From NCBI RefSeq assembly GCF_010548305.1, contig NZ_JAAGLV010000009.1, positions 124,001-188,000 of the forward strand: a stretch of DNA of 64,000 nucleotides. The letters are read 5' to 3'. Below are positions 50,459 through 59,013 of the stretch, one piece after another. The position numbers and the translations under genes were made by a program. A model generated the notes under the pieces. The model was given only the letters and a program-made list of their open reading frames with translations. It did not search any database and was not told the DNA's origin. Position 1 is the stretch's first letter. Each line of letters starts with the position of its first letter. The stretch is from Streptomyces sp. SID13031 (GTDB lineage: Bacteria; Actinomycetota; Actinomycetes; Propionibacteriales; Kribbellaceae).

Positions 50459-52729
50459 ATGGAGACGCCGGAAGGGCCGAGCGACGCGGAGCTGATCTCG
50501 CGCGTACGCACCGGCGACCTCGAGGCGTACGGCGAGCTTTTCGCCCGCCATCACCAGGCCGCCGAGCGGATGGCCCGCCAGCTGGTACCGGCCAACGACG
50601 CCGACGACCTGGCCAGCGACGCCTTCGCCAAGGTGCTCGACGCGCTGCGCAACGGCGGCGGCCCGGACATCTCCTTCCGCGCGTATCTGCTGACCACCGT
50701 CCGGCGCGTGCACGTCGACCGGATCCGCTCGGGCCGCAAAGTCCAGACCACCGACGACATCGCGGCGTACGAGCGGGAGCCGCAAGGTTTCGACGACCCG
50801 ACCGTGACCGGGTTCGAGAGTGGCGCGGCCGCCAAGGCCTTCGCCTCGCTGCCCGAGCGCTGGCAGGCCGTGCTCTGGCACACCGAGGTGGAGGGCGAGA
50901 AGCCCGCCACTATCGCCCCACTGCTCGGCCTGACTGCCAACGGCGTCTCCGCACTCGCCTACCGGGCCCGCGAAGGCCTACGGCAGGCCTATCTCCAGCA
51001 GCACCTGGCAGACGTCGCCGGTGACCGCTGCCGCTGGACCACCGAGCGTCTGGGCGCCTACGTGCGCGGCGGCCTCACCAAGCGGGAGAACAAGAACGTC
51101 CGCGAGCACCTGGACGACTGTGCCAAGTGCACGGCGGTCTACCTGGAGCTCGTCGAGGTCAACAGCGCACTACCGGCGCTGCTCGCACCTGCACTGCTCG
51201 GTACTGCGGGCCTGGGCTACCTGGCCGCCGCCTCCGGGGTCAAGGTCGGTATTGCCGGCTTCCTGGCCACCGGTTGGCAGAAGGTCACGGAGAACAGCAC
51301 CCGTACCGCGGTCGGCGCGGGCACCGTCGTGGTGGTCGCGGTCGCCGCGGTGCTCGCCGCGATGGCGCTCACCGGCAACGACACTCCCCCGGCAGCCATC
51401 AGCAAGCCGCCGGTGCAGCAGCCGACCCAGCCCCCGGTGCAGCCGCCTCCGGTCAAGCCGCCGAGCGTCAAACCGCCGTCGGTGAAGCCCCCGGTGGTCC
51501 CACCGACCAAACCCGATCCGACCGACCCCGCTGAGCCCACTCAGCCGACGACGGCTCCGACCACCGCGCCGACCACGGCACCCACCAGCCCGGTGCCCAC
51601 GCCGCCGGAGCCGACCACCCCGATCTTCGACGAGGGTTTGGTGACCATCAGCGCCCCGCAAGGCGGCGGGGCATCGGGTGGGCGGGCGCCAGGCGAGACC
51701 GTGTCGGCGGCTAACGGCGTCGCGATCGAGTCGGCGAGCGCGAAGTGGCTGATCACGATCAAGGTGCCGGCGCAGAACACGAAGCCGGTCGTGATCGGGA
51801 TCAAGTACGGCTCGGCGCTGCAATGGCCAGTGAGCGGCAACCCGGCCGGCTGGACGTGCGTCAAGGCGAGCGGCACCTGCACCGCCACCAACCCTGCTGC
51901 GCCGGCGACGTTGCCCGTGGCATTCACCGAGCCGACCGGTGGTACCGCCGCGCAGCGCACGTTCACCGTGTCAGCGAAGAGCGGCCGCCTGTACGACGAC
52001 GACTCCGCGACCCTGGACGCCCCGCCGCCCGTGCCGCAGCCACGCCTCGACGAGAGCCTGCTGAAGCTCGTGGTGGGCAAGGCCGATCCCGAGGCGTACT
52101 TCCGCACGATCGTGATCGCACCCGGCAGCCGGACCAGCGTCACAGTGAAGATCCAGTACGGCTCCGCGCTGTCCTGGCCGATCGCCGGGAGCCCGGCCGG
52201 CTGGAAGTGCACGCCGTCCGCCCACAAGTGCACCGCGACCAACCCGGCGCGACCTGCTCCGCTGTACGGCAAATTCGCAGTACCGGTGGGTGGATCCGCC
52301 GCACGGACGTACACGGTGTCGGCAACGGCCGGCCTGCTGTACGACACGGACGCCGAGACGCTCCCGGGCCCGCAGCTGGACGAGTCGCTGCTCCGGATCG
52401 TCACCCCGGACCCGCAGCACGACCCCAACCCCTTCGTCTACAACCGCTTCCTGACCATCGGCGGCACCAGCGGCCGAGTCACCCTGGAGATCTCCTGGGG
52501 GCGCAACATCGTCCTCCTCTCCTACTTCGACCGTGGCTGGACCTGCTCCCGCTCGACCGACGTACGCCGGGCAACCTGCACAACCCAGAACTACCAGCGC
52601 CCCCTCAACACCGAGTGGTCCGCCTGGCCCGGCACCGGCGCCGCCAACACCATCACGGTCACAGCAACCACCCCCGGCCGCCACGACACCGACGCAGTCA
52701 CCATCCCCCCAGGCAAGGGCAAACGCTAA
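50459..52729 (+). CDS. membrane-tethered ECF sigma fused to anti-sigma-like and extracellular domains
   Basis: 756 residues from the ATG at 50459 (GGGGGAG upstream). Residues 1-180: ECF sigma region 2 (DDLASDAFAKVLDALR) and region 4 (LPERWQAVLWHTEVEGEKPATIAPLLGL...). Residues ~193-235: anti-sigma zinc finger HLDDCAKC (H-x3-C-x2-C). Residues ~282-306: membrane helix TAVGAGTVVVVAVAAVLAAMAL. Residues ~312-390: Pro/Thr linker. Residues ~395-750: three ~90-residue repeats, each with a GW(T/K)C motif and a second Cys. A sigma factor held at the membrane by its own cis anti-sigma would need regulated proteolysis for release. Confidence 0.85.
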   Translation: METPEGPSDAELISRVRTGDLEAYGELFARHHQAAERMARQLVPANDADDLASDAFAKVLDALRNGGGPDISFRAYLLTTVRRVHVDRIRSGRKVQTTDDIAAYEREPQGFDDPTVTGFESGAAAKAFASLPERWQAVLWHTEVEGEKPATIAPLLGLTANGVSALAYRAREGLRQAYLQQHLADVAGDRCRWTTERLGAYVRGGLTKRENKNVREHLDDCAKCTAVYLELVEVNSALPALLAPALLGTAGLGYLAAASGVKVGIAGFLATGWQKVTENSTRTAVGAGTVVVVAVAAVLAAMALTGNDTPPAAISKPPVQQPTQPPVQPPPVKPPSVKPPSVKPPVVPPTKPDPTDPAEPTQPTTAPTTAPTTAPTSPVPTPPEPTTPIFDEGLVTISAPQGGGASGGRAPGETVSAANGVAIESASAKWLITIKVPAQNTKPVVIGIKYGSALQWPVSGNPAGWTCVKASGTCTATNPAAPATLPVAFTEPTGGTAAQRTFTVSAKSGRLYDDDSATLDAPPPVPQPRLDESLLKLVVGKADPEAYFRTIVIAPGSRTSVTVKIQYGSALSWPIAGSPAGWKCTPSAHKCTATNPARPAPLYGKFAVPVGGSAARTYTVSATAGLLYDTDAETLPGPQLDESLLRIVTPDPQHDPNPFVYNRFLTIGGTSGRVTLEISWGRNIVLLSYFDRGWTCSRSTDVRRATCTTQNYQRPLNTEWSAWPGTGAANTITVTATTPGRHDTDAVTIPPGKGKR

Positions 52730-53006
52730 CCCCAGTACGACAGCGCAGCCCGGCCGTCGCCCAAGGCACCGCAGATGCGGTCGCTCGGCCTGAGGGGTCG
52801 GTGTGGGCGCGGGGCGCTGTCCCAAGGCTGGTGTGGTTCGCGGTCTGAGCCAGGGGCCACATTGGGGTTGGGTCGGTCGAGTCCCGGGGCAAAGTCGACC
52901 GGTTCACGGGGAGCTGTCGGCCCGGCCAGCCGGTTTCTAGGGCACGAGGGGATTCGGGGGGCGCCGGGCGTGAATTTAGTTGCTGATAGCAACGGTATTG
53001 TCGGCT

Positions 53007-53062
53007 AGCGGGTTTTTGTACGGCTGGCGTGCAGCATCACGCCAGCGGTACGAAAGCCCGCT
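53007..53062. repeat. long hairpin with 25-bp arms
   Basis: AGCGGGTTTTTGTACGGCTG... pairs with its 3' partner ending AAAGCCCGCT: 22 of 25 positions match, loop CAGCAT. Preceded by GTTGC-TGATA-GCAAC (52979-52993). No gene directly adjacent for a terminator role (sigma-fusion stop is 280 bp away). Confidence 0.7.
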
Positions 53063-53643
53063 ATCGGCGGGCGGCGAGCTTGAGCTGACAGTGGTTAAGG
53101 TTTGGGGAGGGTTCTGTCCACATCCGGGGTGGGTTGTACCCCGATTCAGGGGGTATTTGCCTCCCCGGATCCTTGCTCATGGTGGTGGCGTCTGGGTGGT
53201 AAGAAACTTGCAGATAGCGACGAAAAGTTTCCACCTAGCCCGCGACACCGAGCCGGGCCGGGCTGGCGTCGCGGATCCCGGCCCCGGATGACGGCTTGCC
53301 TAGCGATCCCGGCCCCGGATGGTGTCGGCCTTGCGGTAGGGGGCGGATGGTGGCTGGCCTTGGGATGGCGGTGATCCATTCATCGTGGTCAGTCTTGTCA
53401 GCGGCTCCGGGATAGCTGCGCCTTTCCCTGGTCGTGGTGGTGCGTGTCAAGAGTCGAAACTTGTTTCGATCCCGAAGGGACGCGGAGCGCTCTTGATACG
53501 CATCGCCGCGACTAGGACCATTACGCAGCCCGGCGACGCGATCCAGAGTCACCTTCCGTCAGCACCCCGGATCCACCCGCGCCGAACCGTCAGCCGGCCG
53601 GCGGGGGGCGGGGGGCGGAGCGAACGTAGTACCGGAAATGGTT

Positions 53644-53673
53644 TTGCAAGCTGCTCTATCGGCGAACTACGCT
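53644..53673 (+). promoter_or_regulatory. promoter of the T-box/aspS2 transcript
   Basis: TTGCAA-N18-TACGCT, similar to housekeeping sigma hexamers, followed by the T-box leader. Predicted start near 53680. Confidence 0.5.
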
Positions 53674-53675
53674 GG

Positions 53676-53904
53676 AGACGTTCGTGGTGATGGAACCGAG
53701 TAGCGGCCTTCATCCCTTGCAAGAGAGAGTCGCCGGTAGCTGGGAAGGCGATGCAGGGGGCGGTCGTGAAGACACTCCTGAGCGGATGAGACGCAAGAGG
53801 CCGGGTCGCCGCCAAGCGATCCGGTGAAGGTGTGGTGGCACCGCGAGATCCCCTTCGCCCACACCTCCGGGGTTCGAGATGACCAACGGAGGTGAAGTAC
53901 AGCG
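53676..53904 (+). promoter_or_regulatory. translational T-box riboswitch (probable tRNA-Asp sensor)
   Basis: Stem I carries AGAGAG (53721-53728) and the distal GCTGGGAAGGCGAT segment; the specifier segment GTGAA-GAC-A places codon GAC (Asp) at 53771-53773. The T-box TGGTGGCACCGCG is at 53833-53845, its bulge TGGC fitting a tRNA end with discriminator G. CACCTCCG (53862-53869) can pair with CGGAGGTG (53887-53894), which includes the Shine-Dalgarno; alternatively GGTGTGG (53829-53835) pairs with CCACACC (53859-53865). These are mutually exclusive: uncharged tRNA should free the ribosome site. Confidence 0.8.
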
Positions 53905-55194
53905 ATGCGCATTCTCAACCAAGAGATCCCCTCGGCAGTAGGCCAGACCGTCACGGTGGCCGGCTGGGTCCATCGAAGACGACGGCTGGCGGCCGTCAGT
54001 TTCCTCGTCCTGCGGGACCGCTCCGGCCTGAGCCAGATCGTCGTCAAGGCGCCCGAAACCCAAGCCCAGCTGGACGAACTAGGTGAGGAGACCGTCGTCC
54101 AGGTGACCGGTACGGTCGCCGCCAACCCGCAGGCACCCGGTGGCGCCGAGCTCGTCGACCCCGTCATCGAGCCGCTGACCGAGCCGGCTCAGACGCCGCC
54201 GATCGAGTTGTGGCGACCGACGGTCGGCGCCGGGCTCCCGGTAGTACTGGACAACGCCCCGATCGCGCTCAGGCACCCGGCGGTGAAGGCCGGCTGGGAG
54301 GTCGCGGCGGCGGCGTTGCACGGGTATCGCAGCTCGCTCGACGGGCAGGGGTTCACCGAGATCCAGACCCCGAAGATCGTCGGTACGGCGACCGAGTCCG
54401 GCGCGAACGTCTTCGCCCTGGACTACTTCGGCGGCCCGGCGTACCTGGCCCAGTCGCCGCAGTTCTACAAGCAGACGATGGTCGGCGTCTTCGAGCGCGT
54501 CTACGAGGTCGGCCCGGTCTTCCGCGCCGAGCCGCACGACACGGTCCGGCACCTGGCCGAGTACGTCTCGCTTGACGCCGAGCTGGGCTTCATCCAGGAC
54601 CACCGCGACGTCCTCGCCCTCCTGCGCAACGTCATCGCCGACATGCTCGAAGCAGTCGGCGAAAGAGCCGGTACTGCGCTCGCACGGCTCGGCGTCGAGT
54701 TGCCCGGGATCCCCGCGGAGGTTCCCGTCCTGCACTTCAGCGAGGCGCTGAAGCTGGCCGGCGCGAACCCGGACGAGCCCGACCTCGCGCCCGCCGACGA
54801 GCGTGCGATCGGCGAGTGGGCGTTGCGTGAACACGGCAGCGAGTTCGTCGCGGTCGAGGGGTACCCGATGCGGAAGCGGCCGTTCTACACGCATCCGCAG
54901 CCGTCGGACCCGCGCTGGTCCAACTCGTTCGACCTTCTTTTCAAGGGGGTTGAGCTCGTCACGGGCGGCCAGCGACTGCACCGCTACAGCGACTACGTGG
55001 CGGCGCTCGAGGCCCGTGGCGAGTCGGCAGACGCACCGGCGTACAGGTCGTATCTGCAGACGTTCAAGCACGGGATGCCGCCGCACGGCGGTTTCGCGAT
55101 CGGGCTGGAACGGTTCGTGGCAAGGCTGACGGGCGCCGAGAACGTCCGCGAGGTCACCTTGTTCCCCCGCGACCTGCACCGCTTGACGCCATAG
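53905..55194 (+). CDS. archaeal-type aspartyl-tRNA synthetase (non-discriminating type)
   Basis: 429 residues. N-terminal OB anticodon-binding domain (VAGWVHRRRRLAAVSFLVLRDR), then class II core: motif 1 near the ALRHPAVKAGWEV helix, motif 2 VGPVFRAEPHDTVRHLAEYVSLD, motif 3 GLERFVARL, and the C-terminus VREVTLFPRDLHRLTP. Length and the MPPHGGFAIGLER segment match archaeal AspRS, not the ~590-residue bacterial AspRS with its GAD domain. Such enzymes often charge both tRNA-Asp and tRNA-Asn. Controlled by the T-box leader upstream. Confidence 0.88.
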   Translation: MRILNQEIPSAVGQTVTVAGWVHRRRRLAAVSFLVLRDRSGLSQIVVKAPETQAQLDELGEETVVQVTGTVAANPQAPGGAELVDPVIEPLTEPAQTPPIELWRPTVGAGLPVVLDNAPIALRHPAVKAGWEVAAAALHGYRSSLDGQGFTEIQTPKIVGTATESGANVFALDYFGGPAYLAQSPQFYKQTMVGVFERVYEVGPVFRAEPHDTVRHLAEYVSLDAELGFIQDHRDVLALLRNVIADMLEAVGERAGTALARLGVELPGIPAEVPVLHFSEALKLAGANPDEPDLAPADERAIGEWALREHGSEFVAVEGYPMRKRPFYTHPQPSDPRWSNSFDLLFKGVELVTGGQRLHRYSDYVAALEARGESADAPAYRSYLQTFKHGMPPHGGFAIGLERFVARLTGAENVREVTLFPRDLHRLTP

Positions 55195-55200
55195 CAGCCG

Positions 55201-55237
55201 ACTAGCTGTTCCTCCTCGCGGCGGAGGAACAGCTAGT
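55201..55237. terminator. bidirectional terminator
   Basis: A perfect 15-bp stem (ACTAGCTGTTCCTCC and complement) with a 7-nt loop, 6 bp after the aspS2 stop. Its right arm overlaps the stop codon of the convergent Ig-like gene. Confidence 0.9.
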
Positions 55238-56666
55238 TGGTCACTGTGACGGGGATCGAGGCACTCGCCTGGCTGATGTTGTTCACATTGTCGGTACCGA
55301 CAACCACCAGCCGGTACGCGCCGTTGGTGGTGGGCTGACCGCTCCAGGTCACGGGATAGTTCCCTGCTGCTGTGATCGAGGAACCGATCGGCGTCCAGTT
55401 AGCGCTCGTGCAGCTGCCGATGTAGCCCGCGCAGTAGTAATACGAAACCGTCTTCACACCAGACCCGCTGCCGTCGTTCACAGTGTCGGTAAGCGCAGCC
55501 CCGTTGCTCACGGCAACGGTCACGTTGAAGGCTGCCGACGCCGGCGCAGCCGTCAGCCCGCTCGCAGACGCCGTCATGGTGAGCCCCACCGCGGCGGTAT
55601 TGATGACAACACTACTGAAGGTGGCCCGCCCCGCACCGTCGGTCGTCGCCGAAGCCCCGCCGTCAATCACTCCGGCAGACACGGCGAGCGTGACGCTGAC
55701 CCCCGAAGTAGCAACGGCGTTACCAATCGAGTCCTGGAGTTGAACCGTGATCGCCGGCGAAATAGCCGCACCAGCAGCCACAGACGACGGCCCCTGAACA
55801 TAGACAAGCTCGCTGGCGAGCCCAGTGACGTCGAACGCCGCACTGTCTGCCGCGGCCAAGGTCCCGTCGACGGCATGCAGCTTGTATGCAATGCCAGAGG
55901 TGCTGATCTGGCATCCGGAGAAGGTAGTCACCCCAGCGGACCTGGTAGGCGTACCGCAGGTGAAGACCCCTGGGCCGCCGGTGCTCGGTGTGCCTGAGGT
56001 GATGGACAGGGTCACCACCGAGCTGTCAGTGGTGACGGTGTTACCGAAGGCATCTTGCACGGTGACCTTTGGCTGGGTAGTGAACGCAATACCGGGACTC
56101 GCGCCCACCGGCTGCTGGGTGAACGCCAACTTCGTGGCTGTACTCGCGACTATGGTCACCCCCGCGGACGGCGAGATGGCGGGAGCGTCGCTGGACGTGG
56201 CAACGCTGAAGGTGGTGTTCGCGTAGGGGCCCGGGGTTGGATTGATGATCCCTGCGATCGTCAGCGTTGCGGAGGTGCTCTTCGCCAGTCCACATGGAGC
56301 GCCCGCCAGAACTATCGTGACCGCACCTGAAGAAGACCCGCTCGCCGTCGTCGCCGAGCAGCCGCCGAAGGCGGAACTCAGCGCTACGCTCAGGCCGCCG
56401 GTGACGGTGAAGGCCGAATCAAACTTGGCGGTGATGGTCCCGCCTGCAGCGAGCGCGCCATTCCCGTTGCTGGTCGTGAATCCGACGGTCCAGCTAGCTG
56501 GTGCCTTGCCTACAAGCGTCGACCCCGCGAAGGTGACACCGCTGACATTGTCGGCGGCGAAGGCGGCGGTGCCGTTGGCGATGCCGATGGTGATTCCAAC
56601 CAGCGATGTGACGAGGGCGGCGATCAGCCAAGTCAGCCAGTGCCCCGGAGTTCTGAAGGTGGTCAT
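55233..56666 (-). CDS. secreted Ig-like surface protein
   Basis: 477 residues. N-terminal hydrophobic signal/anchor (residues ~12-37, ending AAFA-ADN), then repeated beta-sandwich domains: an Ala/Ser/Thr-rich N-domain with disulfide Cys pairs, Big/filamin-like repeats (TKLAFTQQPVGASPGIAF, QLQDSIGNAVATSGVSVT) and a C-terminal VSYYYCAGYIGSCTSANW domain shared with the next gene. No sortase motif. Last gene of the operon reading leftward. Confidence 0.8.
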   Translation of the reverse strand: MTTFRTPGHWLTWLIAALVTSLVGITIGIANGTAAFAADNVSGVTFAGSTLVGKAPASWTVGFTTSNGNGALAAGGTITAKFDSAFTVTGGLSVALSSAFGGCSATTASGSSSGAVTIVLAGAPCGLAKSTSATLTIAGIINPTPGPYANTTFSVATSSDAPAISPSAGVTIVASTATKLAFTQQPVGASPGIAFTTQPKVTVQDAFGNTVTTDSSVVTLSITSGTPSTGGPGVFTCGTPTRSAGVTTFSGCQISTSGIAYKLHAVDGTLAAADSAAFDVTGLASELVYVQGPSSVAAGAAISPAITVQLQDSIGNAVATSGVSVTLAVSAGVIDGGASATTDGAGRATFSSVVINTAAVGLTMTASASGLTAAPASAAFNVTVAVSNGAALTDTVNDGSGSGVKTVSYYYCAGYIGSCTSANWTPIGSSITAAGNYPVTWSGQPTTNGAYRLVVVGTDNVNNISQASASIPVTVTN

Positions 56667-57760
56667 CAGGAGTGTCCGTTCACGGTCGGGCGGGTGACGG
56701 TTGGTGGGGTGATGTCCACGGTGATGGCGGTGGCTGCGCTTGTGGTGGTGTTGCCGGCAGCGTCGGTGGCTACTGCGACGACTCGGTAAGGGCCGTCTGC
56801 CGCGAGCGCGGAGGTGGAGACCGGGAAGTTGGTCGCTGAGACCGTGGAAGTCCCGATGCCGGTCCAGGTCGCGCTGGTACAGGTGCCGGTGGCTCCGGTG
56901 CAGTAGTAGTAGCTGACGGAGGCGACACCTGTGCCGGTGTCGGTCGCCGCGTCTGTGAGGGTTACTACCTCGTTGTTGACGAAGAGTGGGGTGGTGCCGA
57001 AGGTGACGGCGGCAGTGGCACCCGGCGCGGCGGCTGTTGGCGCGGTTACGTCGTACGTGACTGTGTTGTCGGTGCTGGTGGAGGCGGTATTGCCTGCGCC
57101 TGCTGCGTTGTGCGCGGTGTTCGCTGCGATCGACGCGCTCACGGTGCCGGTAACGGTCATCCCGCTGACTGCGATGTTGTACGTCGTACCGCTGCCGGTG
57201 ACGACCGCTGTCGCAGTACCGGGTGCGACGGTGACGTCGGCGCTGGTGAAGTCAGTGACGACGGTGTCGAAGACGGCGGTGAAGTTGATCGGCGCGTTCT
57301 TGGTCGGATCGGCCTGGCCCGCTGTCTGGTTGACCGTGACGGCGGGCCTGGTGCTGTTGACGGTGACGTTCGCGCTCGAGGCGCTGGTAGCCGTCCAGCT
57401 GGCGAGTACGGCGGTGACTGTGTAGTGGTAGAGCCCGTCCGCCACAGCGAGGTCGCTACACGACGTACCGGCCGCAGTGAGCGCGGAAGACGTACCGCAC
57501 GCAGCAGCTGACGAGCTGTCGCTATTGCGGATCCGGGTGACGTAGTACCCGGTCGCCTCGGCCGAAGCGGTCCAGCTGACGGCCACTGTTCCGCTACCGG
57601 GTGTTGCTACGCCAGCAGCGTTGGTCGGCGAGGCCAGCGTGCCTGTCATCGCGCTGCCTGTACCGGTGCCGGAGGTGGTCCAGAAGGCGAGGGCCACTCC
57701 AGTCGCCGTCAGCAGAGCGACGATGACACCGAGCAGGAGAAGCAAGCGTCTGCGGATCAT
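56666..57760 (-). CDS. secreted SipW-type/fibronectin-like surface protein
   Basis: 364 residues from MIRRRLLLLLGVIV. Signal region then LAFWTTSGTGTGSAMTGT, the W-x-x-x-G-x-G-x-G pattern seen after SipW-type (TasA/camelysin) signal peptides, a fibronectin-III-like domain (VAVSWTASAEATGYYVTRI), an Ig-like domain and the same VSYYYCTGATGTCTSATW C-terminal domain as its neighbour. Start overlaps the neighbour's stop by one base. Confidence 0.8.
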   Translation of the reverse strand: MIRRRLLLLLGVIVALLTATGVALAFWTTSGTGTGSAMTGTLASPTNAAGVATPGSGTVAVSWTASAEATGYYVTRIRNSDSSSAAACGTSSALTAAGTSCSDLAVADGLYHYTVTAVLASWTATSASSANVTVNSTRPAVTVNQTAGQADPTKNAPINFTAVFDTVVTDFTSADVTVAPGTATAVVTGSGTTYNIAVSGMTVTGTVSASIAANTAHNAAGAGNTASTSTDNTVTYDVTAPTAAAPGATAAVTFGTTPLFVNNEVVTLTDAATDTGTGVASVSYYYCTGATGTCTSATWTGIGTSTVSATNFPVSTSALAADGPYRVVAVATDAAGNTTTSAATAITVDITPPTVTRPTVNGHS

Positions 57761-57764
57761 GAGT

Positions 57765-58904
57765 TCAGCTCCCCTGACCTGAGCCGGAGTAGGCAAGCTT
57801 GAGGGTGGCGCCCTTGCAGCCGTCCTGGTTCAGCGCAGTGTTGAGCATCGACACCTTCGGCCGGGCGGACGTGCTGACGCCAAGGCTGGCCAACGAAGTA
57901 CTGCCGTTGGCCGGCACTGTCAGCGGATAAGTGCCGCTGTATTGCACGACCGGGTAGTCGGCCGCTGTACACGGCTGGTTGTGGGCGATCGCGTACGCCG
58001 TCCGGGTCACCGTCTGCACTGTCACCGTCAGGTTGGTGACCGACAGCGGCTTCTTGTTCGGGTTCGTCAGCGTGAGGTTCAGCGGACGGGAGATGCCAGG
58101 CGCCAGAGCGTCGGAGAGATTCCCTGAAATGGTGAAGGGCTTGCCACTCGCGGTGACGACAAGATTGACACTCGAGTACGCGAACTGCGTGCTGCCACTC
58201 AGGTTCTTGCCGTAGCTCACGAGAAACAAGGTGAAGCTGCCGTTGCCCGCGGTGGCGGGTGTGCTGATCTGCAGTGTGGAGGTGTTCCCGGCTGCCGGGT
58301 TCGGCGTGAAGGTAGCCGTCGCCCCGGAGGGAAGGCCTCCCAGTACTGCGAACGTGACTGCGCCGGGGAAGTTGGTGCGGGCCAGCTGCACGCTGTACAC
58401 GGCGGTAGAGCCCGCCGCCATCGTCACGGAAGCCGGCGTCGTACTCATCGTCAAGGAGCTCGATAAGGGCAGATTCACCGTCAGGCCAGCGGAAACCGTA
58501 CCGTTCACCGTGCCGCTGACGCCCTTGACCGTGATCGTTCTCGACGCGATCGGCGTACTCGACGTGGTGTTGACGGTCAGTGTCGACGTGCCTGTACCGC
58601 CCGGGGTCAGCGTGACCGAAGACGAACTGAAGGCCGCCGACGCTCCGCTGGGCAAGCCGCTCGCGGTCAGTGTCACCTTGCCGGTGAACCCGCCGGTCGA
58701 GGTGATCGCCACGGTGTACGTGGCGGCCTTGCCGCGCGTGATGGACTGGCTGGCGGGTGAGATCCCGAGGGTGATACCGGGCTTGGCGGGCTGCGCCGCG
58801 TACGCCATACCGGCCGCGCTCAGCAGCAACAACAGCCCGGCGAGCAAGAGTTTCGTGGCGGCATTGGCAGACCGAACGGCGGAAAACACTCGCCTGGGCG
58901 ACAT
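57765..58904 (-). CDS. secreted Ig-like surface protein with NQDGCKGAT C-terminus
   Basis: 379 residues from the ATG at 58904 (AAAGGAG 9 nt upstream). Signal peptide KLLLAGLLLLLSAAGMAYA, then Ig/PapD-like repeats (ITLGISPASQSITRGKAATY, TVTLTPGGTGTSTLTVN, ASVTMAAGSTAVYSVQLAR). The C-terminus LNQDGCKGATLKLAYSG closely matches the end of the TasA-like protein encoded first in the operon. Four nt separate it from the next gene. Confidence 0.8.
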   Translation of the reverse strand: MSPRRVFSAVRSANAATKLLLAGLLLLLSAAGMAYAAQPAKPGITLGISPASQSITRGKAATYTVAITSTGGFTGKVTLTASGLPSGASAAFSSSSVTLTPGGTGTSTLTVNTTSSTPIASRTITVKGVSGTVNGTVSAGLTVNLPLSSSLTMSTTPASVTMAAGSTAVYSVQLARTNFPGAVTFAVLGGLPSGATATFTPNPAAGNTSTLQISTPATAGNGSFTLFLVSYGKNLSGSTQFAYSSVNLVVTASGKPFTISGNLSDALAPGISRPLNLTLTNPNKKPLSVTNLTVTVQTVTRTAYAIAHNQPCTAADYPVVQYSGTYPLTVPANGSTSLASLGVSTSARPKVSMLNTALNQDGCKGATLKLAYSGSGQGS

Positions 58905-58955
58905 CTGCACCTACTCCTTTCGGTTGCCATGACACGTGGGAGGACGACGTGCTGC

Positions 58956-59004
58956 CGCGTTCACGGGACCGGGCGATCCCTCCACGCCCGGTCCCGTGAA
59001 CGCG
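58956..59004 (-). terminator. 20-bp intra-operon hairpin
   Basis: Perfect 20-bp stem (CGCGTTCACGGGACCGGGCG and complement) with a 9-nt loop, between the first and second genes of the surface-protein operon (read leftward). It should cause partial termination or protect the 3' end of the first message, giving more of the first protein. Confidence 0.85.
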
Positions 59005-59013
59005 TGGGTCGAA

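Larger units (their letters stand above)
52730..53675. other. large non-coding region with several dyads
   Basis: About 950 bp with no credible gene. Contains TTGC-N5-GCAA dyad (52980-52992), a 25-bp hairpin (53007-53062), two copies of a GATCCCGGCCCCGGATG repeat (about 53273 and 53308), and an inverted repeat GTGCGTGTCAAGAG / CTCTTGATACGCAT (about 53440-53504) enclosing TCGAAAC-TT-GTTTCGA. May be decayed mobile DNA or structured RNA. Confidence 0.55.

Noticed and set aside
52860..52900. tRNA-like GGTCGAGTCCCGG
   Set aside because: No acceptor or anticodon arm could be folded around it; no tRNA was found anywhere in the window.
53385..53690. 101-codon plus-strand frame in the dyad-rich region
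   Set aside because: No ribosome site, no similarity to any family, and it runs into the T-box promoter.
57757..58935. 392-codon minus-strand frame
   Set aside because: Out-of-frame shadow of the Ig-like surface protein, with no signal peptide and low-complexity Arg/His/Gln content.
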